Of a stretch of 64,000 nucleotides of DNA, positions 10,293-22,792 are shown one piece after another. Numbering within the stretch: the stretch's first letter is position 1; each line of letters begins with the position of its first letter. The notes beneath the pieces were generated by a model that worked only from the letters and a program-made list of their open reading frames with translations, was not told the origin of the DNA and did not search any database. Origin of the DNA: Phlegmacium glaucopus (taxonomy: Eukaryota; Basidiomycota; Agaricomycetes; Agaricales; Cortinariaceae); NCBI GenBank assembly GCA_015039465.1, contig MU130512.1, positions 110,438-174,437 on the forward strand. The letters run 5' to 3'. The translations under genes and the position numbers were made by a program.

Positions 10293-10789
10293 GCGGTTTG
10301 ATGGGGCTGGTTGTTTGGCGGGGCATGGAGTATCCCTCAGGAGTGTTGCCTCCTGAGAATGTTGTCAGGGAGGTTTTATGGGAGCTATATGAAGTAAACT
10401 TCATTCATGAATTGCAGTCCCTGGACCATCGCGCTTGTGCCAATCTGGACTTATTGAATGCTGCCCAACTATTCGATAGGCAAATCCAAATATCCCAATG
10501 TTTCCACACAAGCTCATTTTGACACATCCCTATTCCCTCCGAAAACCTTGGATTGGCTGATGATGACTTTGACAAGCGCTTCCGGTTTGTCACTCACCTG
10601 GCCGATGTCATGAAGTCCTGGAAAGGAGAGAAACCTGCTGTGCTGGACAACAATCTCTCTAATTTGTCTTGAAATGCTGCCATGGAGTTGGAGGATATTG
10701 TTGTGAAATATTACTGTCAACAATTCTTCAATTGTTTTGGACGTGCGGCTCAAATCCCTCATCGTCTCTTCGCGACAAATTCTGACTAG

Positions 10790-12070
10790 TTATACTGTGC
10801 GGTCTTCTCTTTCTTTTTAAAATATATTGTTTTTGGTCTACCGTTCTAACTCAGTTGAAGACTTGGCAGCAAATCAATTTAGTAAGTTTTTTAAAAAAAA
10901 TTCCTCACTTCATCTATGTACTGATAGCATATAGCTAGGTAATCTTAACAGATATTTTCACCGTTGACCGCTTCTTCCCAACATGAAGATTGATGTGGAA
11001 ATCTGTTCCCTTCTATAGAAAATATAAACTCCGTAAGTGAAACAAGTTCTTATTGGAACACTTACTTTGCTCTTCTTGCCTGTCCAGGTGATTATGTCTC
11101 CCTTGTCCGACATCGTACATTTACGACCCTTTGTGTGAGTCAGGCCCCCCACATCACCTTCATCCATAATTTCAACTGCTTTGACCAGATCCTTTGGTTG
11201 ATTGTGATCCGCTCGCCTGAGGATGACTACAAGGCCTTTGTCAGCTCCTTGGACATTCAAATCATTTGATTGTACCTTGTTCCCACTCAGGATCTGACTT
11301 GGTAGGTGAAGTGTCTAGATTGGCACTGTCATTTCCGAATGTGAATTTTTTATCTTGTAGGTATGTCAATTCTTGCCATAGAGATGATTAGACTTTTACT
11401 TACCATTTTTTTCAGATATTGGCATGTTCCCAATAACTGTTCCCATGGTTTGCTTGCATAAATCTGGTAAGTCTTCATGTGGAATGCCATCCCAGCTGTA
11501 ATGCGCCAGCTGTAATGCGCCAGCTGATTCTGACAATCGCATATTCTAGGTATGGATGAAGAACTGTACATGCTCTCAGACTTGCAAGGGCTGGAGATTC
11601 TCATAGAAGACAACATCAAGTAGAATGGGGTGGTATGTTGCTGATAGCTGTATTTATAAGGTAAAAGTCATCCCCTTTTAAGTAAAGACCACTGTCTTGA
11701 CTTTGGCGCCGGCGCTTGTAGCCGATTTAGCAAGATCCGACTCTGTATTTTTCCAAACCGGTGCCCAGTGATATGTTCCGTGCTTGTGTTTTGAACCAAT
11801 AATGCTTGATGTCGTGCTAGCAGGATCCGAAAAAGGTATCCTGTCATATTCCGGCTCATGTTTGAGTTGATATTGAGCGCCGCGCTAGCAGGATGTTCTG
11901 ACTCTACACTTTTTGAAAAAGGTACGCCCATACTTTGAATTCTTGGCACGGTTTTGACCCGCAAGCATACCGCTAGAATAGGAAGGCTCAAAGTTTTTCA
12001 CTGGGGCATAGGGCAGTCTCGTTTTAATATTTATACTCCCCAAGTTCTCTTTACATTTACTCACATTGAC
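10790..12070. other. Intergenic region with a possible coding relic
   Basis: On the plus strand, 11085-11267 reads GDYVSLVRHRTFTTLCV to FVSSLDIQII and stops, and 11545-11620 reads MDEELYMLSDLQGLEIL. These look like decayed exons but match nothing I can name. 11780-11930 contains two loose copies of GCTAGCAGGATNC. A TATA-like ATATTTATAC at about 12027 sits 40 bp before the ATG at 12071. Confidence 0.35.
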
Positions 12071-12896
12071 ATGGCTAACACTGGGAAAACGGCTGCAAAT
12101 GTACCAAAGATGTCCTCCACCTCAGCAGGCACCTGACCCCAAGCAATTGCGGCTACAAAGGAGAATACTCAGATGGACTTGTCCACAGCTATGAAGAGGA
12201 CGACCAACTCAAGCACCCAACTAATACCAGCTTCAAAGCCTGTCAAGCCCCTCCAGACACATGCCTCCTCAAATGGTGTGAAAGATGCCAAGATGGCTGC
12301 AATGCTCGCAAGTCTGCGAGGTTAGTAAATTTCTTTAAGTTTGATTAGTGTATACAGCTTACTCTTGTTCAGCGGAGATTGACCAACTAAAGAAACTTCA
12401 AGCAGCCAAACCCATAGAAAAAAAATTGGAAGAGATTGCGCGGCCCAGCAAAATCATGAACCTTCAACACACTATGGGTCTAGCTGACGATAAAAAGCTG
12501 TATTCTCATTGCCGAGTAAGTTTTTTCTTCTCTGTTCTTCTTTCGTTCACTGTACACCATTGATACTTGTTATAGTCAACTGTTCAAGATGTTGTGGCAC
12601 ATGCGGGTCTCCCATCGGGGGTCGACTGGCGGCTTCAAGATGTAGTAGCCGTAGGGAAAGTCGCACAAGTAGTAAGTTTTCAAGTTAATTCTCCGTTAAC
12701 TATTACTTACTACACATTACAAAGGCGATTTCTAGGAATAAGCACTTACGACGCTACAAAGGAAACTGGGCAACACTTGAAATAATGAAGTTGATGCTCA
12801 AAAACCAGCGCTGCTATAAACAGCGCATCACATCCTCAGATCAATATAACCAGGATGATGGAGAAGAGTTGGAGGAGGGTAAGGGTGAGAAGGCGG

Positions 12897-14422
12897 TATT
12901 GCGCACCAATACTGATTGGTAGCGTGAGAACAAAGCTTAAAAGTTGCCATCATGAAAATAAGTGGACTTTGAATTCACTTACCTATTTTGGAAGCAGCCC
13001 TGAATCGCGTTCCTGGTCAACAAAATCATTCAACCGTCACTTACTATTCTATTCTCCATCTACTCACTCCTATCCCCTGACTCACTCTAGGTCCTCGCTC
13101 CATACCGTTCTATCTATCGACTTCGCTTCTGAACACCCAGGTATCGGTGTTGTTGTTACTGTTTCGGAAAATGTATTACCCTCTACATCGACTACGCAGG
13201 TATTTCCCCGGCAAGAACTTTACTACCTGGTTTCTATGCTAGTTTGCGCTCGGCTACTGGCTACGCTTATCATCTAACTAGCGAAACAACATAGTGATCG
13301 GTTCCCTGTTTGCCTACCATCTACAATTCCTCGTACAGCTATCACATTTACTATCTGTTGTATCACCTTCTGTAACTCCTATACTACTCGCTACTCCTAC
13401 AATTGCAACTTGAAAAAAAAAAAAAAAAAAAAAAAAAGCGATATTTAACAACAACAACAACATATATTTGTGGTTGGTCTCTCGTTACCTGATCAGAAAT
13501 TCAGTTTTCGGAGGGACAACAAGCAAATCCCTTCCACATTGGAACTGAACATAGTGTGTCTCCATCCCTCTTTCTTATCTCTACTCCTCCTACTCCTACT
13601 TCCAGAACCTTCTACTTACTCCATCTTCTACTCCTACTCCTACCCATTCTTTCTCAGAAGTCATTCTGATATCGCCATCTGTCATCTCCTGTCACTGTCA
13701 TTCCCTGACTTTTTCGCTTGAATTCCCTCCTTAAGTGACCTTAAGGTGACTCTACTACTTTCACCCCCCATTCTTACTTAACTTGACTTGATGGATAGGA
13801 CCATGTTTTCTCGTCATAAATATGGGATTCCTACTCCGATACATTTTGTTATTTTTTTTTCTTCATGCGCGACAGTTTCCTTCTTTCTATTTCTCTCCTG
13901 TCGACGCTCTTCTTTTCTTGTTACCTTTTCTTCTTCCTTGTTATTTTTTTAGACATTTCACAGTTTCACGCTCTCTTTTCTTTTCTTCCGTCACATGTAT
14001 CAGGTTATCGTTTTTATATAGTTGAGGTATCCGCACACCAGTACAGTTTTATACTTTCCAGGACTCAGTTGTGAACTTTCCGCGTCGGAACAAGGACTCT
14101 TTTGTGATGAACGGGTACTAGGGGAAACTATTGTGAACTGTGAGACGCTCTTATTAGGAGACGACGACTAAGTAGACGTTAAGGACGAATCAGTACTAGG
14201 AGGACCTGAAGGATTTAACAGTATTTCTCCCACCCTTCCGAAGTCCATGGCGTACTTACTACCAAAACCGTCACTTACTATTCTATTCTCCATCTACTCA
14301 CTACTATCCCCTGACTCACTCTAGGTCCTCGCTCCATACCGTTCTATCTATCGACTTCACTTCTGAACACCCAGGTATCGGTGTTGTTGTTACTGTTTCG
14401 GAAACTGTATTACCCTCTACAC
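12897..14422. mobile_element. Solo-LTR-like element, copy 2, scrambled by in-place reversal (block C)
   Basis: 12897-13031 is the normal start of the 1.4 kb element. 13032-13412 is the next part written backwards without complementing; 13413-13437 is A25; 13438-14422 is the remainder, also backwards. For example, 13733-13752 equals 44280 to 44261 read in reverse at 20 of 20 bases. Flipping the two pieces separately in place gives a complete element whose end, TTTATAGCG, joins GATGAGGG at 14423 and rebuilds the GCGG target duplication predicted from the empty site at 22330. About 155 bp are present in both pieces, as in unmerged overlapping contigs. Confidence 0.85.
13413..13437. other. A-run of exactly 25 nt (probable gap placeholder)
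   Basis: Lies between the two backward pieces of the LTR copy. Both flanks belong to the same element and overlap by about 155 bp, so nothing biological is expected to separate them. The run length equals those at 4477 and 22270. Confidence 0.8.
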
Positions 14423-14875
14423 GATGAGGGTGAGAAAGAGAGTGAGAGTGAGAAGGAGGGAAATGACAGTGACTGGGATAGCATGTACATGCCGGAGAGG
14501 ATTGGCAAGGAGGATGGGAACGAGAATGAGGGTGGGCATAATGTGGATGGGGATGATATTGAGGAGTTTGGAAGGAATGAGGATGATGGGAATGGCATGG
14601 ATGGGGATGATATTGAGGAGTTTGGAAGGAAGGATGATGAGGGAAGGAATGGGGAAGGAAGTTGCAGCATCGAGCAGGCGGCCGCTACTGGATTAGCCAG
14701 AACCAAGAAGAGAAAGGTGACCCACAATGACAAACCGGCAACCACCACCACCACCAGAGCGGCAGGGAAGAGGAAGAAAGTGGATAGTAGTGGGGGTGAT
14801 CAGGTGGCCAGTCGATCAGCACCATTGACGAAAAGAGCACTGCTGAAGAGGAAGTATTCCAAAAAAAAGGATTGA

Positions 14876-15680
<805 letters not shown>

Positions 15681-15681
15681 A

Positions 15682-16812
15682 CTATCCTCAATTATCTACC
15701 TCTTATCTTATCATTCACTGCCAAAACCATCATTCACGTGGTACATGAAGCCTTCTCACCCTCTTTATGACAACTTAGGAAGTCCAGGAGGATCATGACT
15801 AAGCAGGAATTGCAGATGAATCAGCAGCAGAGGATTATTCTCACAGTGTGTCAAGTGTTATCAAGGCTGCACGACATGGGATCATGGGCAAGTAGTGTTT
15901 TCTCAGGAACAAGGCTGCGCCTTTCAAGTGTTGACTCAGGAACTTGCACATTTTTTGACATGACCACACACCTATGGAGTTGATACATTTTTGCTATTGG
16001 ACTATGTACACTGCCTTCCTTTCTTTTCTCTCACACTTTGACACTTTACAGATTTTTTTATTGTTCCTTCTTCTTTTCCATTGTTCTTTTCTTCTCGCAG
16101 CTGTCCTCTCTTCATCATTCTCCCTTTGACAGCGCATACTTCTTTTCTTTTTATTGTTCTACATAGCCTCATCCTTAGGGTATAAATACTGCTCTTTTGT
16201 ACCAGGATAGGTAGTTTTTCCCCAATTCATTCTTAGTCCCCTACAGTCATCATCTCAGTGGAGTTCCAGTGAATTCCTCCCTCAAGTTTGCTTTTTCAGC
16301 CTTTTATCTGTTACTGTCCTATACTGTCTACTGCTATTTAGTATTGCTGATGGCTCGAGCTGCTTTTTTCTATCTTGCTAAATAAATTTTGTAAAATCAC
16401 CAAAATATTTGAGTAGCTAGATCACCTCAGGAGCCAAGGGGTCTTCTGCCAACATTAAGTGATAGGAGCCAAATTTCCCATGATATTTGATCGGCTCTGA
16501 AGTGGCTTGAATATTTTGGTGATTTTACAAAATTTATTTAGCAAGATAGAAAAAAAGCAGCTCGAGCCGTCAGCAACACTAACTGCTATAGTCTTACTGA
16601 AGACTCTTTCTTACCCATCCTCATCCTTGTCCTCTACCTCATTCACCTTCCAAGATCTTCATCCTCATCCTCTTATACTCTCTTCTAACCAAGTGTGCTT
16701 ACTAGTCTCTGGTTATACCTTCCCTAAACGAACACAGGGGGATATTCTGACCTAAAGTCCAGTCCAGTTCCCTCTGGTTGGTGTTTTATAACAACACAAA
16801 CAACAATTTATA
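15682..16812 (+). mobile_element. 3' fragment of the solo-LTR-like element (copy 3) with a nested MITE
   Basis: Matches the element from about its position 490 to its ACAATTTATA end, with more divergence than copies 1 and 4. It is interrupted by the MITE at 16341-16579. Its right end abuts a LINE remnant at 16813 and there is no GCGG duplication here, so the junctions arose by deletion or recombination. Confidence 0.75.
16341..16579. mobile_element. MITE, 239 bp, long near-perfect TIRs, TA target
   Basis: The left TIR begins GTATTGCTGATGGCTCGAGC and the right end is its inverse with two differences; pairing extends about 65 bp on each side (to AAATATT). TA flanks both ends (16339-16340 and 16580-16581), as for Tc1/mariner-related MITEs. 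The centre (about 16410-16505) is unique. The transcript would fold into one long hairpin. Confidence 0.85.
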
Positions 16813-19252
16813 ACACAATCTCCATATTGTATTCTGCAAGCACATCTATTAAAATCTGGGCTTCCTCAAGGCTTCTTCTGGTGAACAATCTCTCATTCCT
16901 CACATCCTCCCACCATGGACTGTGCCGATTGAAATCCCCTAGCCACATGTCTCCCTCCTGCCTCTCCTCTCTGTCTCTTCCCTGGTTCACCAACTCCCTC
17001 CTTTCAATATGTCTTTCCATACTTTGCACTGTCTCTGAATGCTTGCAGTCATTGTATATGTTGTAAACATTTAGAATACCCTGTTCTCCTTGAATGCATA
17101 CAGCTACAATATCCAGTGAATTGACCAGAACCTGAGTCCAGATGTTTGTGGATAACCTTGTGTGTACCTCTTGGTTTGTTTTCTTTGTTCGTGTCATGCT
17201 GGAATCCCATTGGGTATACAGCTGTCCATACTCCTGTGGCTCTGGAGAAGGCCTGAAAGTCTATGTGCGGTTCCTGGATGCAGATCATCTCATACTTGTT
17301 TCCTGCACTGTGTAGCATAGCTAGCTGGACCTGCAGTGATTTCCTCATGTTTTGCTGCCATATCTTGAGGGTTTTTGGATTGGTTGTGTCTAATATATTT
17401 GGGTATTGGTGGTGTCACTTTTGATGCTTTCCTGCTCCTCCTCTGCCGCTCTGCTGCTCGATCCTATTGCCCAGAAGTCCTTCAGCTGAGATTGCCCTGG
17501 CATAGGCTCCCTCACACCAGCCTTGCTCTTCCCTGTCCCTGCTCTGGGTTTCCTAACTGACTGACTGCCCAACACACCACTACCTTCCTGTGACCCAGCT
17601 TTGGAGCCTCCTTCCCCGCCTCCCTCCAGATTCCCCCATCCTCTGAGCTCTCCCACTAGCTCCTCCAGAACCCTCAGTTCCCTCATGCCTGCCCATCCAC
17701 CATCTGCCCTACAGTCATAACCTCCCTTCTCCTCTCTTCTCTTGCCTCTGCCCATCTCTTCTCTGCCTTCCCTCAAGCCTCCCAGCTCCATTCCTACAGA
17801 CTCTGGTTCCTCGTCTCTCCGCTTCCAGGTCCACTCCTCTTCTGTCGGGAAATATATATAGTGACTGCCTGGATCCCTGCCTCTGACTCTCCTGCTCTCT
17901 TCCAAGTATCTGGGGCACACTCTGTCCCATGCTGCGTGGCCATCTTTCAGCTTGGTGCATGTGCAGTTGGCACACCAGTAGTCTCCTCTGACTTTGTTGC
18001 ATTTGTCACTGCAGTGCTCTCCTGCACAGTTCTTTCTGGGCAGTTTTACACTTGGTAGCTGTATGTCCAAACTGTTGACACTTGAAACATCTCCATGGCT
18101 CATCCTCCATTTTCCTAACCCTCAGCCTCTGCCCTTCAATGATAATCCCTTTCTGAATGGTATTGTGTCCTCCCTTTGATTGTAAGAATAGTGTGTGTGA
18201 ACCTCTGCCCTTCCTTCCATTTCTTAGGCACCCTTATCCACCTAGCTTTGACTATTGCCCCCATTGGAAAACCATTGTCTACTTCCATCTTGGTGGAGAG
18301 TTCTGCCAGAGTGTCTCATAACATGACCGGTACAAAGTCTACCACAAGTTGGTATACCAGCTCTTTGATCCTAGCAGAACCCCCAAAGTGATTTTTGAAA
18401 ACTTTCTGTGCAGGTCCAACCCTCAGCTAAGCTGCTGATTCCTCTGAGTCCATCTCCAATACCACCCCTCCATTTTCCAGAACTTTTGCTGCCACAACTT
18501 TCAGATCTCCCTCTGCATCTCCTCCTGACCTGTCCATCTCTACCCTCGCTTCATTAATTGCTAAGTTGGCTTTGACCACAATTTCTCCTGGCGCTAGACC
18601 ATCCATCGCTCCTCTGAGTCCTTCCAGCCCGTCTATTAGTATCTTCCTCCTTTTAATTGCTTCCTTGGCTCTGTAATCCTGGTGGATCCTCTCTGACTCC
18701 CTGTCCTTCTCTTTGCCCCACTCCCTAGCTAGGGCTTGCGCATAGCTATCTTGTTGATGGTTTTTTGCGGCAGTTTCCCCCCCTCTCGTCTTCCTCCACT
18801 TTGGCTGCCCAGCTTAAGTTCCTTCCTCCTCCCACTGGCTCTTCCCTCTGCTTGTTTGCACCTTCTAGCACCTCCTCTGCTACCCTTTTCAACTCAACTG
18901 TAGCTTCTTCCACCCATTTCCTGGATATCTTACTGATTTCCTCTCTGGCTCTCTCTGTGAATTTGTTGCCATTGATTTGCTCGAGACAGAGAGCCACAGA
19001 ATGTATACTGTCAACTAGCTGCTCGACTGTATCCTTGTCCCCTGCTGCTAACCACATGAGTGCTTGGGACAGCAAGGTTGCAGAGATATTTTCCCCAACA
19101 ATTATGAGCTCTTCTTTGATAAGCCACTTTCTAGCTGCAAGTGGGCTGTTAATACTACTCCTGGAGTCTTTAAGCGTGCCTGTCTGGTGATCCATATCTA
19201 CCTGCAAGTTTCTAGCCGGCCTACTGGAGGGCTGGGATTTATCTCGGAACAT
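16813..19252 (-). mobile_element. Tad-like LINE: ORF1 and endonuclease only, RT lost
   Basis: On the minus strand, 19252-18746 encodes the ORF1 N-terminus (PLAARKWLIKEELI, coiled-coil-like KRVAEEVLEGA). Near 18090-18050 is a CCHC knuckle (CFKCQQFGHTATKC) and, one frame away, a second Cys cluster (CAGEHCSDKC). An apurinic-endonuclease domain follows: ICIQEPHID (17300s) and GDFNRHSPWWEDVR (16930s). Several frameshifts separate the pieces. The reverse transcriptase that should come next is missing because the LTR fragment at 15682-16812 begins there. LINE copies usually lose their 5' end, so loss of the 3' half points to a later deletion. Confidence 0.75.
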
Positions 19253-19584
19253 AACTGGTAGAACACTTTGGTAGTGGAGAATTATTTCTGTGTATAAATA
19301 TATGGGGTTTTACACTACTCTCGATGTGTGTACTGTCTCTGCATATTTCAATCCCTGCTTTAAAGCATGGGAAGATTGTGGCAGGTCGTGGTCACAGATC
19401 AAGGCGTGTCTGGTTTCGGCTTCTACAGGCTGCCATCTGCTTATCCAAACACTCAGGACTTGACGTGGCTCACCCAAAATGGGGATTCCCGGAATTTCTG
19501 ATTGCCCTAAAATTTTGATCTGAACAGATTGATTTCAAATTGAATTTCCAATCTCTGGGCCATCAGTTATGCGACCCGCCAAGT

Positions 19585-20600
19585 TCTCACATCAGGAAAA
19601 ATGATTTTGGCCCTAGGTAGCCTTGGGTAATTTGTTTCCATCACATCACTACTCAGGACATCCCAGGACACCCCAGGACACCCCAGGACATCCTAGAGCA
19701 GCACAGGTAAAATTTGAGTGTTACACACTTATCCAAGGACACCTCAGGACAACCTAGGACAGCATAGATAAAGTTTTGACTGTCACCCATTTTCTCAGGA
19801 CACCTTTAGTTGTCCTGGTGCATTGACCATCTGGATTAAATCACATCAGGAGGCCCTGGGAGTCCCTTAGAATTCATGAATTTTGCTAGAAAACCTTTGA
19901 CCGCTGCGTCCAGGAAAGTATTTTGCAGTTTTCTCAATAAGGAGAGCTGCTATTAATATAATTTAAACATATTCAGGGTCCTAAAACAATTCTCTACCAT
20001 CTTTAAAAAATTTCCTTTTTTGGAATTTATGTAATCTACCCTGACCCAGTACCATATGCTTGAAATCATGCTTATCTGTGATCATGTGACCAATGGTCTG
20101 TGCGCCATCCAAAAGATATATAAACCACCCACAATTTTGTTGTCTTATTTCCTACTTCCCCAGTATTATACTAGTATATTTATGTATCACTATTTTATTA
20201 TTATTTTATTACTAGTATATATGATGTTTAGAATAATTGAATATAATTTTATTATTATTATTATTATCCTGTTGTGTGAGACCACTCAAATATCTGGTTT
20301 ATATATGTTTTCTAGCATCAGATCCAAAGGGACTAAGGCTGCCTCAGGTTGCTCTCAGGTTGCCTCGCTCTCAGGTTGCCTCAGGTTGCTCTCAGGTTGC
20401 CTCAGGTTGCTCTCAGGTTGCCTCAGGGCGCTCTCAGGTTGCCTCAGGTTGCCCCAGGACAGCCTAAGACTTTTCATACATAGGTAACTTGCACCCCAGG
20501 GCGACCTCTTGACCTGAATGCCCTGAGCTGCCTGGGGCACCCCAGGACATTTCAGGACAGCCTAGGGCAAAAGTCATTTTTTCCTGATGTAGTGTCCCTA
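19585..20600. mobile_element. TIR element with CAGGACA-type subterminal repeats
   Basis: The left end ACATCAGGAAAAATGATTTT (19590) and the inverse at 20560-20590 form an imperfect TIR of about 35-40 bp, both followed inwards by CCCTAGG. Subterminal CCCAGGACACC units occur near 19650 and 19740, and related units near 20500-20560. The middle is AT-rich (20130-20280). No transposase frame is seen. Confidence 0.6.
20337..20460. repeat. Minisatellite CTCAGGTTGC
   Basis: About ten copies of TCAGGTTGCC / CTCAGGTTGCT in 10-12 bp steps, internal to the TIR element at 19585-20600. Confidence 0.85.
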
Positions 20601-20911
20601 TTTGGTGTGGTGTACTGGATAATATGTTAGAGTATATTAACTTACATATAGTAAAGGTCATAGGTCATAATGAACTCATTAGGACAACAAATTTTCAGAG
20701 AGGAGGAAATACTTTGTTGTGAGGTATATCACTTAATTGTCATCTTAGTGTACACATTTAGAATCCCTTATCTTTATTTATACACATTCATCCTCCAGGT
20801 ATCACATATTTATCTGGTTTGGACTTCTACCTATTTGTAAGTACCTTAATATTTGAATTGGACTGATTACTATATCACATTCACATTCTTCCCCTAGACT
20901 TAAATTGTTTC

Positions 20912-22262
20912 CTAAGAAAGCAGTTTCTTCCTTATGTCCTTGACTTGAACCTGTAGCTGCTTTGCCTCAGTCCACCTCTTCTGATCTGAGTATGTAACTG
21001 CCAGATTTTGCATGATTGAGAGGGTGTCTGGGTGTTCTGGACCAAGCAGCTTCTTTCTCATGTCCATGACTTGAACCTGTAGCTGCTCTGCCTCAGTCCA
21101 CCTTCTCTGACGCCAGTAAGTGAGTGCCAGATATTGCATGATTAAGAGGGTGTCTGGGTGTTCTGGACCAAGCAGCTTCTTTCTCATGTCCATGACTTGA
21201 ACCTGTAGCTGCTCTGCCTCAGTCCACCTTCTCTGATGCCAGTATGTGAGTGCCAGATTTTCCATGATTAAGAGGGTGTCTAGGTCTTCTGTACCAAGCA
21301 GCTTCTTTCTCATGTCCATGACTTGAACCTGTAGCTGCTCTGCCTCAGTCCACCTTCTCTGACGCCAGTATGTGAGTGCCAGATATTGCATGATTAAGAG
21401 GGTGTCTGGGTGTTCTGGACCAAGCAGCTTCTTTCTCATGTCCATGACTTGAACCTCTAGCTGCTCTGCCTCATTCCATCTTTTCTGCTTATGGTATGTG
21501 CGTGCTAGATTTGCCATGCTTGTAAGGGTGTCTGGGTGATCTGGACCAAGCAGCTTCTTTCTCATGTCCATGACTTGAACCTCTAGCTGCTCTGCCTCAT
21601 TCCATCTTTTCTGATTATAGTATGTGAGTGCTAGATTTGCCATGCTTGTAAGGGTGTCTGGATGTTCTGCACCAAGCAGCTTCTTCCTCATGTCCATGAC
21701 TTGAACCTCCAGCTGCTCTGCCTCATTCCACCTTCTCTGCTTATGGTATGTGCGTGCTAGATTTGCCATGCTTGTAAGGGTGTCTGGGTGATCTGGACCA
21801 ATCAGCTTCTTTCTCATGTCCATGACTTGAACCTCTAGCTGCTCTGCCTCATTCCATCTTTTCTGATTATAGTATGTGAGTGCTAGATCTGCCATACTTG
21901 TCAGGGTGTCTGGATGTTCCACACCAAGCAGCTTCTTTCTCATGTCCATGACTTGAACCTGTAGCTGCTCTGCCTCATTCCATCTGTTCTGATTATAGTA
22001 TGTGAGTGCTAATCTTTGCATGCTTTTAAGAGTGTCTGGGTGTTCTGGACCAAGCAGCTTCTTTCTCATGTCCATGACTTGAACCTCTAGCTGCTCTACC
22101 TCATTCCATCTTTTCTGCTTATGGTATGTGAGTGCTAGATTTGCCATGCTTGTAAGGGTGTCTGGGTGATCTGGACCAAGCAGCTTCTTTCTCATGTCCA
22201 TGACTTGAACATCTAGCTGCTCTACCTCATTCCATCTTTTCTGCTTATGAGTATGTGAGTGC
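20912..22262 (-). pseudogene. TPR-repeat protein (kinesin-light-chain-like TPRs), N-terminally truncated
   Basis: The 429-codon open frame consists almost entirely of about ten 42-residue repeats of the type MDMRKKLLGPEHPDTL..M..LA.TY..Q.RW.EAEQL.VQV. The HPDTL and EAEQL signatures are those of TPR_10/12 arrays at the C-terminus of fungal NB-ARC or NACHT NLR-like proteins. It ends KDIRKKLLS. Upstream another repeat continues with a one-base frameshift (22245) and stops at the A25 run at 22270, so the N-terminal effector and NTPase domains are missing from this assembly. Repeats are very similar at DNA level, suggesting recent expansion or gene conversion. Confidence 0.75.
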
Positions 22263-22269
22263 TAGATTT

Positions 22270-22294
22270 AAAAAAAAAAAAAAAAAAAAAAAAA
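22270..22294. other. A-run of exactly 25 nt (probable gap placeholder)
   Basis: Separates the TPR frame from the middle of an exon (CAGGATGAGGGAGAAG) that at 12850 continues leftwards without a break. Both genes lose their continuation at this point, which fits a sequence gap better than an insertion. Confidence 0.7.
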
Positions 22295-22792
22295 CAGGAT
22301 GAGGGAGAAGAGTTGGAGGAGGGTGAGGGTGAGAAGGCGGATGAGGGTGAGAAAGAGAGTGAGAGTGAGAAGGAGGGAAATGACAGTGACTGGGATAGCA
22401 TGTACATGCCGGAGAGGATCGGCAAGGAGGATGGGAACGAGAATGAGGGTGGGCATGATGTGGATGGGGATGATATTGAGGAGTTTGGAAGGAATGAGGA
22501 CGATGGGAATGGCATGGATGGGGATGATATTGAGGAGTTTGGAGGGAAGGATGATGAGGGAAGGAATGGGGAAGGAAGTTGCAGCGTCGAGAAGGCGGCC
22601 GCTACTGGATTAGCCGGAACCAAGAAGAGAAAGGTGACCCACAATGACGAACCGGCAACCACCACCACCACCAGAGCGGCAGGGAAGAGGAAGAAAGTGG
22701 ATGGTAGTGGGGGTGATCAGGTGGCCAGTCGATCAGCACCATTGACGAAAAGAGCACTGCCGAAGAGGAAGTATTCCAAAAAAAAGGATTGA
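22295..22792 (+). pseudogene. Second copy of the acidic/NLS gene, last exon (empty LTR site)
   Basis: Equivalent to 12851-12896 joined to 14423-14875, with only scattered substitutions. It encodes DEGEELEEGEGEKADEGEK, the two GDDIEEFG motifs, TKKRKVT, GKRKKVDG and the C-terminus KYSKKKD. At GAAGGCGGATGAGGG (about 22333-22347) it shows the uninterrupted target of the solo-LTR element. All upstream exons are absent, lying beyond the A25 run. Confidence 0.75.

Larger units (their letters stand above)
7114..10789 (+). pseudogene. Unknown Agaricomycete repetitive-family gene, interrupted by a solo LTR
   Basis: Starts at ATG 7114 (MSSLSETLLIGQ), intron about 7162-7207, then PLGPFDGRV to an in-frame TGA (7479-7481), continuing to 8105 through FHMAGLPIWLLRP and YGSATDIGKHAAIY. 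After an intron, a Ser/Thr repeat follows (8168-8326); the next clear coding segment begins near 8488 (LVPAWSAALQ, PDPGLFIHPAS). The LTR at 8874-10292 splits the frame, which resumes in register through the GCGG duplication (GLMGLVVWRG, WELYEVNFIHEL) and ends FFNCFGRAAQIPHRLFA at 10789. Stops at 10520 and 10670 show decay. I recall this as a many-copy Agaricomycete family of unknown function, without a named domain. Confidence 0.65.
12071..14875 (+). pseudogene. Multi-exon gene with acidic/NLS-rich C-terminus, broken by an LTR insertion
   Basis: Exons: 12071-12320 (MANTGKTAANV; in-frame TGA at 12134), 12373-12515, 12576-12671, 12725-12896, then, after the inserted element, 14423-14875. Predicted pieces include EIDQLKKLQAAKPIEKK, STVQDVVAHAGLPSG, AISRNKHLRRYKGNW, a Glu/Asp-rich segment with twice GDDIEEFG, and basic clusters TKKRKVT and GKRKKVD ending KYSKKKD. 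It resembles nuclear, many-copy Agaricomycete proteins that often accompany transposons; I cannot assign a function. A second copy of the last exon and 3' region is at 22295-23420 and lacks the insertion. Confidence 0.65.

Noticed and set aside
13032..14422. Ordinary inversion or an unrelated pyrimidine-rich sequence
   Set aside because: The reverse complement does not match the LTR copies, while the plain reversed string matches over the whole length, including TATA-box and tail regions.
14410..14754. Serine/proline-rich protein on the minus strand (also 22222-22671)
   Set aside because: Antisense shadow of the acidic exon, which has splice and homology support on the plus strand between two copies.
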